Assembly (NCBI GenBank): GCA_044228435.1
Contig: JBGAUW010000001.1
Span: forward strand, 310,001-374,000
Source of the DNA: Bog-950 sp044228435
GTDB lineage: Bacteria; Bacteroidota; Bacteroidia; Chitinophagales; LD1
DNA: 64,000 nucleotides
Direction of reading: 5' to 3'
Shown here: positions 25,636 through 35,087 of the stretch, piece after piece
Layout of the letters: every line of letters starts with the position of its first letter
Position numbering within the stretch: the first letter of the stretch is position 1
Notes under the pieces: generated by a model
The model's input: only the letters and a program-made list of their open reading frames with translations
The model's database searches: none
Told to the model about the DNA's origin: nothing
Position numbers and translations under genes: made by a program

Positions 25636-25710
25636 TGGGAGCTGAGGGGTTCGAACCCCCGACCCTCTGCTTGTAAGGCAGATGCTCTGAACCAACTGAG
25701 CTAAGCTCCC
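25636..25710 (-). tRNA. tRNA-Val (anticodon TAC)
   Basis: The minus strand folds as a cloverleaf. The acceptor is GGGAGCT with AGCTCCC, with discriminator A. The D arm is GCTCAGTTGGTTCAGAGC. The anticodon arm is TCTGC-CTTACAA-GCAGA with anticodon TAC. The T arm is GGGGGTTCGAACCCC. The 3' CCA is not encoded. Confidence 0.95.
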
Positions 25711-25823
25711 TTTTCCGTTTAGCGGAGCGCAAATCTAACAGAGGGTTTTATATTTTCAAACATCCTGCAAAAAATATTTTTTTGTCAATGGCTTTGTTTC
25801 AGCTTTTTATGTAAAAATGCGTG

Positions 25824-25890
25824 GGATGGCCTGCAAACCATCCACCCCCTGCCCTGACCAGAGCGTCAGGGCTCCCCCCGCCAGCGGGGG
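25824..25890. repeat. Cluster of three GC-rich hairpins (REP-like)
   Basis: Three palindromes in a row. First, GGATGG (25824-25829) with CCATCC (25838-25843). Second, GCCCTGAC (25851-25858) with GTCAGGGC (25865-25872). Third, CCCCCGC (25875-25881) with GCGGGGG (25884-25890). The block is much more GC-rich than its surroundings and has no T run after it, so it resembles a repetitive extragenic element more than a terminator. No second copy is evident in this window. Confidence 0.5.
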
Positions 25891-25987
25891 ACACTAGCGC
25901 TACCCTCTTAAAATTGGTGTCAGGCAATTTTGGAATCTTTTCGGGTAGACGCCAATACCGAGACGGAATCTGCGGGGGTATGGTTGA

Positions 25988-27568
25988 TTACATAACCATT
26001 AACCGGCGGGTAGTTTTTTTGTTTCCCTGCTTCAGGCTATAAAAATAAACGCCCTTTTTCAGCTGTTGCGTGTTCAATTCGGTGCGGTAAGTGCCGGGGG
26101 CATAGGTACCCTGTAAAAAAGTTCTTAGCTCCTTACCCATTTCATCATACAATTTCATCTCTACATTACCTCCCTCCGTTTCAAACTCAACAATGGTGGT
26201 ATTATTGGCCGGGTTAGGGTAATTGCGCAAAGCACCTCCATCGCTTGCTGTTTCCATTACACCTGTTGTGCAGGTGGTGGTAAACAAATCCAAAGTTTGA
26301 AAGCTTTGCAGCATGGTGGCGCTTATTTCGGCATCGGGTATGCAGAACCAGTTTTTAAGTATGCTGGTATAAATAGAACGGAAATCGTATTGCATCTCGA
26401 GATTATCAGCAGAGGTAACGCTGCCGGGTATAACCGGATTATTACCAATAAGGCCGCCCTTAACTTTGCTGCCAAAAAGTATTACCGGTAATGCCGAGCC
26501 GTGGTCGGTGCCCAGGCTGGCATTTGACTTTATGCGGCGACCGAATTCAGAAAAAGTCATACCCAAAACTCTATCCTGTTGGCCCATTAAAGTTATATCA
26601 TCCTCAAACGCGGCTACCGCATCTGATATCTTCTTTAGTAAGTCGGCGTGCTCGCCGGTGTGGTTACCTCCGGTTGCGGCTACCTGACTATTGTGGGTAT
26701 CGAAGCCACCCAGGTTAACCATATACACCCGCGTTTTTAATCCGCCACCTATAAGTTGTGCAACTATCTTTAACTGGTCGGCAAGGCTGTTGGTGCCCGC
26801 TGAAGGATATAAGGTAGATAGATTAGCTTGTGCCTGGGCGGCTGTTTTAATTACGGCGGCATACTGCTGCGTTTGTAAAGAGGTGGCCCGTATAAAACTC
26901 AACTCGTGCCCGGCAGGGGTATTGGGCGCAGGGTCGTAATTGCCCGAGGTTAACTGGTAAAAATTGCTGCTGCTGGTAATAGCTATACCCATGTTTACAG
27001 TTGGCCCCTGCAATGCCGGCGAAGCCACATTGCCAATTTGCAAAGCCAAAGGGTCGGGGTTGTTAGTGTTGGGGTATCCGGCAGGGTAGCCGGTATATTC
27101 CTGGTCTAAAAAGCGGCCTACCCAACCGGTATTAAGCGTTTGGGAGGAGTCGGATGCCGTAAGCCAAATATCGGTAGCCCGAAAATGCGAGAAACTTGGG
27201 TTGGGGTAGCTTACCCCCTGCACTATGGCCAACTGCTGATTGTTATACAAGTTTTGCAAACCCGTTAAAGATGGATGAAGCCCTGTAGCGGTAGTGCCGT
27301 TAAGCGGCAGCACCAGGTTTTCATCAATAAGTATATTACCCCGCGCCGCAGAAAGGGGCGAGTATTGATCCAAAGGAATGACCGTATTTAAACCGTCGTT
27401 TCCTCCGTTTAGCTGAATAAGCACGAGCACTTTATCGGTTTCTGTTGCCGCCTCTAGCATTTGCTCAAAAGCACTGCCTTCGCCAAACGCTTTAAACGAC
27501 AGGCCGTTTATTAAAAAAGGAAGGGTTGCCACCGGCAGCGAGCGCTTTATAAATGATTTTCTTTTCAT
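25988..27568 (-). CDS. DUF1501 secreted protein with T9SS sorting tail
   Basis: 526 residues from the ATG at 27568. This start gives the leader MKRKSFIKRSLPVATLPFLI; the longer open frame would bury it. The main domain is DUF1501 (sulfatase-like fold), with LIQLNGGNDGLNTVIPLDQY near the start, HTGEHADLLKKISD, and FSEFGRRIKSN and TDHGSALPVILFG in the C-terminal half. The last about 75 residues are a type A T9SS tail, starting around NYPNPANNTTIVEFE and ending TTRRLMVM. It is the usual partner of the DUF1800 gene upstream; the function of the pair is unknown. Confidence 0.9.
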   Translation of the reverse strand: MKRKSFIKRSLPVATLPFLINGLSFKAFGEGSAFEQMLEAATETDKVLVLIQLNGGNDGLNTVIPLDQYSPLSAARGNILIDENLVLPLNGTTATGLHPSLTGLQNLYNNQQLAIVQGVSYPNPSFSHFRATDIWLTASDSSQTLNTGWVGRFLDQEYTGYPAGYPNTNNPDPLALQIGNVASPALQGPTVNMGIAITSSSNFYQLTSGNYDPAPNTPAGHELSFIRATSLQTQQYAAVIKTAAQAQANLSTLYPSAGTNSLADQLKIVAQLIGGGLKTRVYMVNLGGFDTHNSQVAATGGNHTGEHADLLKKISDAVAAFEDDITLMGQQDRVLGMTFSEFGRRIKSNASLGTDHGSALPVILFGSKVKGGLIGNNPVIPGSVTSADNLEMQYDFRSIYTSILKNWFCIPDAEISATMLQSFQTLDLFTTTCTTGVMETASDGGALRNYPNPANNTTIVEFETEGGNVEMKLYDEMGKELRTFLQGTYAPGTYRTELNTQQLKKGVYFYSLKQGNKKTTRRLMVM

Positions 27569-27759
27569 TACTTGTAGGTTTAAATGTAGAAGAGACTGTT
27601 TTGATTTACCTGATAATTTTTTTATAATTCTTTTTGGCTGCACCTGCGGCAGTTTTTTTTGCCAGAAAAACTCCATTATGGCTGCAAAAATCTTTCTTGG
27701 TTCGCTCAAAAATAATCTATAAAAAAACTCACCAATCAAATCAAAGCAGTCTCTAACAA

Positions 27760-29475
27760 CTATATCAACTGGTATTCGGCCAAAGCCATTAAATAGGTGT
27801 GCATGCTGCGCAGGCGGGTTTCTACCGTGCTTTTATAAGTAGCATTACCGGGGGTGGCTATGTATTGATTCCAGGCATCGGTCCAGTAATGGTCGGCGGC
27901 CTGGTTGCTTAGCAATATGGTTTTAAGAAAAGCCGTTTGTGTAGCACCAATATCGTTAGGGCTTAATAAGGCGGCCGTATCGGCTATTAACTGGTTAGGG
28001 TCGGCGGGGTTGCTAAACTGCTGCGCAAAGGCAATATGGTCTATAATAAGATTTACACCACCCGAGGTTACCCCGCTTAAACTTGCAAGCGTATCGGTAT
28101 ACTGGTTGCGGGCAGGCAGAGTATCGCTGTTTATCCATTGCTCGTGAAACTGCGGCTCCTGATAATAGGCCGTCCAGCCTGCAACGCTGGGCGGATCGCC
28201 GGGGTCCATGGTTAAGGTAAGCAAGGCATCGGCTACTATTTTCCAACCCTTGTATTGAGAAACAATATTGGAAGAATCGGGAAATACCACATTAAATTGA
28301 CGGGCAACACCAATCAAATGGTCCACCGGATTTTTAATATGGCAACCGTTATTAAGGCTATCGAAAAAGTGTTCGCTCTTAAGTAAAGCCCGTAAAGCCG
28401 GCACCACATCCCAATTGCTTTGCACCAGCAAATCGGCCATAGGGGTAATAATATCCGTTTCTACCTGCGCATCGATTACATAATAAACAAACCACCGGTA
28501 TAGCCTGCGGCTAAGGTGTTTAGCGGCTTCGGCCTGCAAAAAAATCATGTCTATTAGCTGGTCGGTTTCCAGCGCACCGTTAGCCCCACTTTGGCCGGTA
28601 ATGGTGGTGTTGCCATAGTTAGATGAGAATAACTTATCGGTGGTATCGTGTCTGTTGCTATCAAAGTAAGCGGTAACGGTGTTATTATCAATCCTCCAAC
28701 CGGTTAATACACGGGCGGCGGCTTTTACATCATCTTCGGTATAGTGCGGGGCCGGGTACTTACCCACGGTAAAAAGTTCCTGCAATTCGCGACCGTAATT
28801 TTCGTTGGGGGCATTTTTGGTATTGGTGTTACCGTTTAAGTAGGCCAGCATGGCGGCATCGGTAGTTACCAGGCGCGTAAGCGTTTTAAAATTACCCAGT
28901 GCATTGGCGCGTAACAAAGCATTATGCTTATAGCCCGCCCGGGCATCGTTATAAATATTTAGTTCGGTAGCAAAGTGGTTATGCCAAAAAAGAGTCATCT
29001 TCTCCGTAAGGTTCCTCTCCTGGTTTAGCATAAGGCCGGCCCACCACCATTTAAAGCTTTTTTTGCGGTAGCCATTGGCATTAACGCTATTGGTGTTTGC
29101 TACTGCATTTACCCAGGTCTGGCCAAGGGGAATATCGGCATCGGTAAAATTAGCTGTATTATAGGCGTTAACCGGGGGCGCCGGGGTGGCCGATAAAGTT
29201 AAAAGCGAGGTTAAAACCTGGTCGAGCGTTTGGCCGGCAAAGGCATCTAAATCTGCCTTTTTAAGTCCAAACAGGGTGCGACGCAGCAAGTGCGAAAGCT
29301 GCACCGTGCCAAATGGCCCGGTATATGGCGCTAAAGTGGTAGTTGAGCGGCTGCCAAAATGGGGCAACTCCTTATTGGCAAACTCATTTGCCGGCGGCTG
29401 GTGCATTTTTGGATTTTGATCGTTGCCGGCACCTTTGGCGAGGTTTAAAAACTCTGAGCGTTTAAGCTGTTTCAT
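27760..29475 (-). CDS. DUF1800 family protein
   Basis: 571 residues, typical of DUF1800. Key segments are LSHLLRRTLFGLKKADLDAF near residue 60, LTEKMTLFWHNHFATEL near 155, and LQELFTVGKYPAPHYTEDDV and AARVLTGWRID near 230-260. There is no classical signal peptide and no sorting tail. DUF1800 and DUF1501 genes occur as neighbours in many bacteria, and here they are separated by 191 bp in the same direction, so they probably work together. The biochemical role is unknown. Confidence 0.9.
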   Translation of the reverse strand: MKQLKRSEFLNLAKGAGNDQNPKMHQPPANEFANKELPHFGSRSTTTLAPYTGPFGTVQLSHLLRRTLFGLKKADLDAFAGQTLDQVLTSLLTLSATPAPPVNAYNTANFTDADIPLGQTWVNAVANTNSVNANGYRKKSFKWWWAGLMLNQERNLTEKMTLFWHNHFATELNIYNDARAGYKHNALLRANALGNFKTLTRLVTTDAAMLAYLNGNTNTKNAPNENYGRELQELFTVGKYPAPHYTEDDVKAAARVLTGWRIDNNTVTAYFDSNRHDTTDKLFSSNYGNTTITGQSGANGALETDQLIDMIFLQAEAAKHLSRRLYRWFVYYVIDAQVETDIITPMADLLVQSNWDVVPALRALLKSEHFFDSLNNGCHIKNPVDHLIGVARQFNVVFPDSSNIVSQYKGWKIVADALLTLTMDPGDPPSVAGWTAYYQEPQFHEQWINSDTLPARNQYTDTLASLSGVTSGGVNLIIDHIAFAQQFSNPADPNQLIADTAALLSPNDIGATQTAFLKTILLSNQAADHYWTDAWNQYIATPGNATYKSTVETRLRSMHTYLMALAEYQLI

Positions 29476-29576
29476 GGGCGTGGGAATTGCAGTGATTGGG
29501 ATAAGACCTTAAAAAAACACAAAAGTTTAATACGTGCCTTAAATTGTTTTTTGCACAGCACATTGCCCGGCAATTA

Positions 29577-29607
29577 TTTGCATGGCATCTAAAAATAAAT
29601 ATTTTTG
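29577..29607 (+). promoter_or_regulatory. Promoter of tRNA-Met
   Basis: TTTG at 29577-29580, then 19 bases, then TATTTTTG at 29600-29607. Both parts match the Bacteroidota -33/-7 consensus with the preferred spacing. The tRNA starts 42 bp downstream. Confidence 0.7.
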
Positions 29608-29648
29608 CGCCCCGCATTTAAGGCAAATGCCTGTATGCAAAGTTTAAT

Positions 29649-29722
<74 letters not shown>

Positions 29723-29724
29723 CT

Positions 29725-29753
29725 AAAGGCGACCGAAAAGGTCGCCTTTTTTT
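29725..29753 (+). terminator. Terminator after tRNA-Met
   Basis: AAAGGCGACC (29725-29734) pairs perfectly with GGTCGCCTTT (29740-29749), followed by a T run. It may also serve the convergent protease gene from the other side. Confidence 0.85.
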
Positions 29754-29772
29754 ATGGCATACTATATCTGCA

Positions 29773-32700
29773 CTAAATTTTTACCAGGCGCATGTTTTTT
29801 GTTACCGCACCATTGCGCAGCGAAATAGTGTAAACCCCTTTCGGTAAATTGGCAATATAAAAGCGCGTGGTGCTGCCCTGCACCGGTTTTGCTAATACGG
29901 CATTTCCCAGTTCATCTACTATGGTAAGCATTCCCTGCTCTGCCGATAAAATTACATTTACCACATCGCTGGCAGGGTTGGGATAAATTTGCATAGCCAC
30001 TTCGGGTAATTGCGCATTAACAGCCGCTATGTTCGAAAACTCGCGGTGGCCATCAAAATCTACCTGCATTAGCCGGTAATAGTTAATTCCTGTTTTGTAA
30101 TTTTTATCGGTATAGCTATAATTATGTTCGCTGGTTGCATTCCCTTGCCCATCAATAATAGCAATGGGGGTAAAATCAATTCCATCTGTGCTTCGCTGCA
30201 GGTTAAAGTAATCGTTGTTTATTTCAATTGCAGTTGTCCAGGTTAAAACGTTGCCCACGCCTTGTTCGTGCCTTCCCGCCAGCGGTTCTAAATAATCTAC
30301 CGGCAGCACTCCCGATGAAGATGGCAACCCTGCACCAAAACCTGAAAACCCCGTTGCAAAACTACCGGTTAGTCGCCAATCATTTTTATAGCTCGTTAAT
30401 TGTTGATTTAACGAGTAGCAATTAGTAGCACCATTAGCCATAGGGTTAGCCGGCGATATATTTTTTATAGCTCCGCCTGTTTTAACCAGGCTTATCTGTT
30501 GGGATTGGTTACCGGTAGCATTTACCCATCCGTTCATTTCGGCCTGGGTATAATATAAAGTAATATCATAGTTTCCACCGGGGTTATTATTGGCAGGTGT
30601 AACAAGCACTGTTTTTTCGCTCACAAAATAATCTGCAGCGGGCAGTTCATAAGCAAGCGCGCCGGTGCCGGCCCTATCAATAGTAATATTGGTGCAGCCA
30701 TAATTCCAGTTACTTTGATTTACAAGCGTGGCGGCTAATGTTCGGTTGCTTATAAGGTGTATTGTGTCGTTCGGCGCAAAATAACCACTGGCAACAGTAT
30801 TTAATGCAGTAGCTACTTTATACCCGGTACGCCAGCCCTGCACTTTTACGTTATCGATGGCCCAATAATAACCCCAATCCGAATCGGTAAAAGAGAAACG
30901 CGCTTTAAGATTAGCGTTAGCATAAGCAGATATGTTGATTGTTTTGCGGTAAGGCTGGTAGAACTTACCTAAATCTCCATTGTATTCAATGTGGCTCCAT
31001 ACGCTTACCCATTGGCTGCCATCCCAAACCTGCACTCCTATTTTTTCTAAGCCTACCCCCGGGTAGCGCTCAAACACATTATCAAATGAAAGGATAACCG
31101 AATCATACCCGGTAGCATCCATAGCGGGTGTAGCCAGGTATTCTTTAAGTGGTACTCCTTTGTAGGAATCTAAGGCCCACATTATAACAAAATCGGTGCT
31201 ATCCAGTGATTCTGTCATATTAAACCAGCCTCCGGCAGCACCGGTGGTACACCAAAACATTATGCTATCTACTGCACCGGTAGCAGGGCAGTATGGGCAA
31301 TCACTGGCAATAGTCCACCCTGCCGGCACCCAGGTAGTTTCGTTATTAAATGTAGCGTTCAACAACAATGTATCCAATACTGTTAAAGCGGGGTTGGCAG
31401 GTTCATTATCGTAAATATACAGCAAGCTATTACCAGCGCTTGCACTACCACCAAAGCCATTACCGGTAACCTGGGTTAAGGATAAAACAACACTTTCAGT
31501 CTCCTCTACCGATACATCATCATATACCTTTAAGCGTACATATTGGTTAGCGGTACTACCTGCAGCAAAGCTAACCAGGCTATCCAGCAACAAATAATCA
31601 TATCCCTTTTTTGCATTACCACCGGCCAATACTTTAGCTGTAACTATAGCCGAAGGCGCAGAAGAAATGTACAGCGGCATCTGTACAATCCTGTATTTTC
31701 TGCAACCTTCGGGTATAGTGGCGTTACCTTCGTAAAAAGCGCTACGACTGGTTACAAAACCTACCTCTTTTATAGCACTGCCTCCATCTACTCTAAAATT
31801 ATCGATGTAGATATTGTTAGCTGCCTTGTTTACATTCTCTATTTTAAAGCGCACATAATTATTTATGTATGGGGTAAGGTTAATAGTAACCGATTTCCAA
31901 CTATCGGCTGCGGGTATAAATTCGGCGTATGTTTTATTAACCGATTTTAAGCTGTCGTTAAATGCGTGATAAATTAACTGGCTATAAGTTTTACCACAGT
32001 TGGTAGAAATATAAATTTTAAGCGTATCGCTTTTACCCGCCGGTGCATAAGCGAGGTCGAAAGTAAGCCGTGCATTTTGCAGCCCCGTTAAATCGTAACC
32101 GGTGCTAAAAACCTGATCTTCGGCTGTTGCCGACTCGTAAGCGTAATTGCGAAAGCAAAGTGCATTACTATACTGACCATCGGGCCCTATAGCTTTTATT
32201 AATTCCCAACTGCGGCCGCCATCCATATCGGCAAACCGCCAACCATCCTGCAAAATAGCAGCATTAAAGCTTTCGTAGGCTGGTACCGCTTTGGCATCAA
32301 ACAATTCAACGCGTTTATGCCGGTGGTAAGTTTTACCGGCCTGTATGCTTTTTAAGTGAACGTACTTAATACCTGCCGAGCCAAAACTATGTGTGGCATT
32401 GGTGCCGGTGTAGTCGGTAATATTATCGTCGTTTACATCCCACTGAAAACTATTTAAACCCATAGATGTATTGGTAAATGTAATTGCAAAGGGGCTATCG
32501 CATACCTGTGTTGCATTAACCGAAAAATCGATATTAATACTGCTGCACTGCAGATAACTTCGATATTCATGATATGTCCAATTCATAAATGCTGTTTGCT
32601 CATTCGAAAAACGATTCCGGCAATTAGCCGGGGCATAGCTCATGTGGTTTGCCACATCGGGGCTATATCCCTGGCCGTTAGCATCGCCCCAGGTACCGGT

Positions 32701-33414
32701 ATAAACACAATTTGTAAATACCACATTAAGTAAACTGGGGTCGGCGGGCGTATCGCAAAAAAAGTCGCCCTCTTCTGCACAATTGCTTCCATCTACTTTT
32801 TCTTTACTGCGGGTAGTGTTACTTACGCCATGCGTATGCAATAAGCCAAAGTAATGCCCAAATTCGTGCGTTATATTGCCAATGGCATCGCCCCCGCGCA
32901 TTAATACGTAATCGCGACCACCGGGTGTGGGCGCAACCCCGCCAGCCATAGAGCCGCCAAACATAAGGTCGCGCACAAAGTATACGTTAATAACATTGGC
33001 TACTGCACTCGCGTTGTACAGCGGGGTAAATTCGCTGTAAAACTCAATATCGTTATAAGCGTTATTGGTTATATAATTAATGTTACCACACTTATAAAAC
33101 TCTAAACCAACATTCGCAAAATCATTGTTAAGCCGGTTAATTATGGCGTTTATACCTATTGAATCTATTGACCTTCCATTACCGGGAGAATCTTGCAGAA
33201 TATGAATTTTAACCGGTATACTGTTAAGCGAAAAACTAAAGCCACTGCGCTGTGCGTTTTGCAACAGGGGTGCATACTGTAAATCAAACCGGCGTTTATC
33301 GGTTTTAAGCCGCGCAGCAAATTGTTCGGCGTTTTCGTTAAGGCATTCAAACTGGCCAAATAAAATTACCGGAAACAGCGTAGCAAACAACAATAACCAA
33401 CTTCTCATACACAT
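29773..33414 (-). CDS. Secreted M43-type metalloprotease with T9SS tail
   Basis: 1213 residues (an ATG two codons later, at 33408, is also possible). The signal peptide is about residues 4-20. The pappalysin-like catalytic domain (about 65-295) has the zinc motif HEFGHYFGLLH (His183, Glu184, His187, His193) and the Met-turn ANHMSYAP. A PKD-like domain (about 300-370), then beta-sandwich/MAM-like modules and a Calx-beta-like segment (about 550-665) follow. The type A sorting tail begins around IYPNPASDVVNVI. It should cleave proteins outside the cell. The 12-bp element TTAATAAACCTA stands 66 bp upstream of the start. Confidence 0.92.
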   Translation of the reverse strand: MCMRSWLLLFATLFPVILFGQFECLNENAEQFAARLKTDKRRFDLQYAPLLQNAQRSGFSFSLNSIPVKIHILQDSPGNGRSIDSIGINAIINRLNNDFANVGLEFYKCGNINYITNNAYNDIEFYSEFTPLYNASAVANVINVYFVRDLMFGGSMAGGVAPTPGGRDYVLMRGGDAIGNITHEFGHYFGLLHTHGVSNTTRSKEKVDGSNCAEEGDFFCDTPADPSLLNVVFTNCVYTGTWGDANGQGYSPDVANHMSYAPANCRNRFSNEQTAFMNWTYHEYRSYLQCSSINIDFSVNATQVCDSPFAITFTNTSMGLNSFQWDVNDDNITDYTGTNATHSFGSAGIKYVHLKSIQAGKTYHRHKRVELFDAKAVPAYESFNAAILQDGWRFADMDGGRSWELIKAIGPDGQYSNALCFRNYAYESATAEDQVFSTGYDLTGLQNARLTFDLAYAPAGKSDTLKIYISTNCGKTYSQLIYHAFNDSLKSVNKTYAEFIPAADSWKSVTINLTPYINNYVRFKIENVNKAANNIYIDNFRVDGGSAIKEVGFVTSRSAFYEGNATIPEGCRKYRIVQMPLYISSAPSAIVTAKVLAGGNAKKGYDYLLLDSLVSFAAGSTANQYVRLKVYDDVSVEETESVVLSLTQVTGNGFGGSASAGNSLLYIYDNEPANPALTVLDTLLLNATFNNETTWVPAGWTIASDCPYCPATGAVDSIMFWCTTGAAGGWFNMTESLDSTDFVIMWALDSYKGVPLKEYLATPAMDATGYDSVILSFDNVFERYPGVGLEKIGVQVWDGSQWVSVWSHIEYNGDLGKFYQPYRKTINISAYANANLKARFSFTDSDWGYYWAIDNVKVQGWRTGYKVATALNTVASGYFAPNDTIHLISNRTLAATLVNQSNWNYGCTNITIDRAGTGALAYELPAADYFVSEKTVLVTPANNNPGGNYDITLYYTQAEMNGWVNATGNQSQQISLVKTGGAIKNISPANPMANGATNCYSLNQQLTSYKNDWRLTGSFATGFSGFGAGLPSSSGVLPVDYLEPLAGRHEQGVGNVLTWTTAIEINNDYFNLQRSTDGIDFTPIAIIDGQGNATSEHNYSYTDKNYKTGINYYRLMQVDFDGHREFSNIAAVNAQLPEVAMQIYPNPASDVVNVILSAEQGMLTIVDELGNAVLAKPVQGSTTRFYIANLPKGVYTISLRNGAVTKNMRLVKI

Positions 33415-33479
33415 ACTTTTTTATGTAGTGCAAATAGAGTTTACCCCTGTGGCCAGGGCAAGTTTGTTATTTTAAAAAT

Positions 33480-33491
33480 TAGGTTTATTAA
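33480..33491 (-). promoter_or_regulatory. Shared element TTAATAAACCTA, copy 1 (protease gene)
   Basis: Read leftward: TTAATAAACCTA, continuing AAT. It is 66 bp before the metalloprotease ATG. A TATTTG promoter core follows 43 bp after it. It overlaps the stop codon of the 496-residue gene, so it lies in a compact intergenic space. Confidence 0.55.
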
Positions 33492-34978
33492 AGGCGCTTT
33501 TTCTGCATTTCGGTGGTTAGCCATTTGTCGTAGTCGCCATAGGTAAAAAACGCTTTATTAAAAGGATCGCTACGCAACTCTATAAAGCGTTTATTAAGTT
33601 TCTGCATACCCTTTTGCCATTTGTTGTAATCGCCGGCGTACTTCAAAAATTGCAGTAAAGCTTTTTCCGGCTCATAAACTCGCTCCATTTTATAAAGCAT
33701 TTTATAAAGGGCTGCGGTAGCGTTGGATAAATACAAGTAGTTTTTAAGCCGGTAGTGGCACAGTAAAAACAAAAATTTATAGGCGATAAGAAATGAAGGG
33801 CGCATCAGCTTTTCTTTATCCTGTATTTTAAGCAGATAGGTAAGAGCTGTATCGGGGTCGCCGGCCAAAAAGTAAAGGCGGGCACCCATCAGGTAATCTA
33901 CATAAGCCAGCGGCGACTTTTGCCAATCGCCCAACTTACTATCACTTATATGCATTTCAAACACGGCTATACCCTGCTGATATTTTTCGGCTTTTAGCAA
34001 GCCAAATAATTGGGCGTGAAACACCTTTTCGCTTAGCGTGGCTATGCGACTCTTATTGGCTAACAAGGGCTTTATTGCCACGAGTTGCTGCCGTGTCTCC
34101 TCAATTTTATCGATGTCTTCCAATTCAAGGCTGTAGGTAAGTTTGGTAAGCATCAAGTTTTGCAACGAATCGAACCTTTTTTGCTGCCGAAAGGGAACCT
34201 CCATTAACTGCAGGGCGCGGCTGCACTCGGCATACGCATCGGCCAATTGATTGCAGGCCGATAGCATCATACTTCGCAAATCAAAATACTCGTATTGTAT
34301 AAGTAAAGGCGACTGGCTTATTGCTTTATCCGGCGATAGCAGCGGGCTATTCAGCAGCATGACATAGCGTTGTTGCTGTGCGGCATTCCGCGGACTGCCA
34401 ATTTCCTTAACCAGGGCAAAAAAAGTAATGGCCAGTTTGCGGTATTCCAGGTATTCTGCATTCTCTTTTAGCAAAGCTATACGATGCTCGAGCAGCGCGA
34501 TTCGGCCTTCAAAATTCTGCTGCCGCTTAGGGTCCAGCACATCCAACTGTTGCCAGGCAACCATAGCGCTGTGCAGTATTTGGTAATTGCGCGTTTTTTC
34601 GCTCGCCTCAACAGTAGTTTCGAGCATATCGGCAGCAGCACCCACAAGTCGCTTCGCTATTAAAATATCGGCCACCGATAATTGCCTTAATAAACCTAAG
34701 TTTGTCTGGCTATTTTCATTAAAAAAAATAAGGCTTCGGCATATAAAATTATACAGGTTTTTATTGGCCTCGCTCAGGTTCATACCTACCACCTGTTCGC
34801 CAAGTTTCTTTTTAAGCTTTTCGGCATTAAAGGTTTTGGTGCGGTTAAGTATATCTACACTTAGCAAGTAGCGCTCACGCGCTTTACCACCTGTGCCTTT
34901 AATAGCCAGGTTTAGATTAATTTTTTCCTTTTTGTTCAGTGCGTGAACCAGGTCGTATAGTTGTTTTAAAGTTGCCAT
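33488..34978 (-). CDS. Hypothetical helical-repeat protein of the secretome region
   Basis: 496 residues, no signal peptide, mostly alpha-helical with TPR-like repeats in the middle and C-terminal parts. The N-terminus MATLKQLYDLVHALNKKEK is typical of a Bacteroidota-specific cytoplasmic family of unknown function. It is divergent from the 720-residue T9SS gene across 109 bp containing an inverted pair of the TTAATAAACCTA element, and upstream of the protease gene, which has the same element. This position suggests a regulatory or scaffolding part in expression of the surface proteins. No DNA-binding motif is visible, so that is speculation. Confidence 0.65.
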   Translation of the reverse strand: MATLKQLYDLVHALNKKEKINLNLAIKGTGGKARERYLLSVDILNRTKTFNAEKLKKKLGEQVVGMNLSEANKNLYNFICRSLIFFNENSQTNLGLLRQLSVADILIAKRLVGAAADMLETTVEASEKTRNYQILHSAMVAWQQLDVLDPKRQQNFEGRIALLEHRIALLKENAEYLEYRKLAITFFALVKEIGSPRNAAQQQRYVMLLNSPLLSPDKAISQSPLLIQYEYFDLRSMMLSACNQLADAYAECSRALQLMEVPFRQQKRFDSLQNLMLTKLTYSLELEDIDKIEETRQQLVAIKPLLANKSRIATLSEKVFHAQLFGLLKAEKYQQGIAVFEMHISDSKLGDWQKSPLAYVDYLMGARLYFLAGDPDTALTYLLKIQDKEKLMRPSFLIAYKFLFLLCHYRLKNYLYLSNATAALYKMLYKMERVYEPEKALLQFLKYAGDYNKWQKGMQKLNKRFIELRSDPFNKAFFTYGDYDKWLTTEMQKKRL

Positions 34979-35005
34979 GCTGCAAAGGTGCTTCTACCCC
35001 ATTAA

Positions 35006-35042
35006 TTAATAAACCTAATAATTAGCAAAATAGGTTTATTAA
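35006..35042. promoter_or_regulatory. Inverted pair of the TTAATAAACCTA element
   Basis: TTAATAAACCTA at 35006-35017 and its exact reverse complement at 35031-35042, centres 25 bp apart, between the divergent 496-residue gene and the 720-residue T9SS gene. The rightward copy is 71 bp before the ATG at 35088 with TTTTG 44 bp after it. The leftward copy is 53 bp before the start at 34978 with TTTGC 44 bp after it. Confidence 0.65.
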
Positions 35043-35087
35043 AGGCCTTTTGCAAGCCCACTTTTGTGCCAAACAAAAAACAATATC

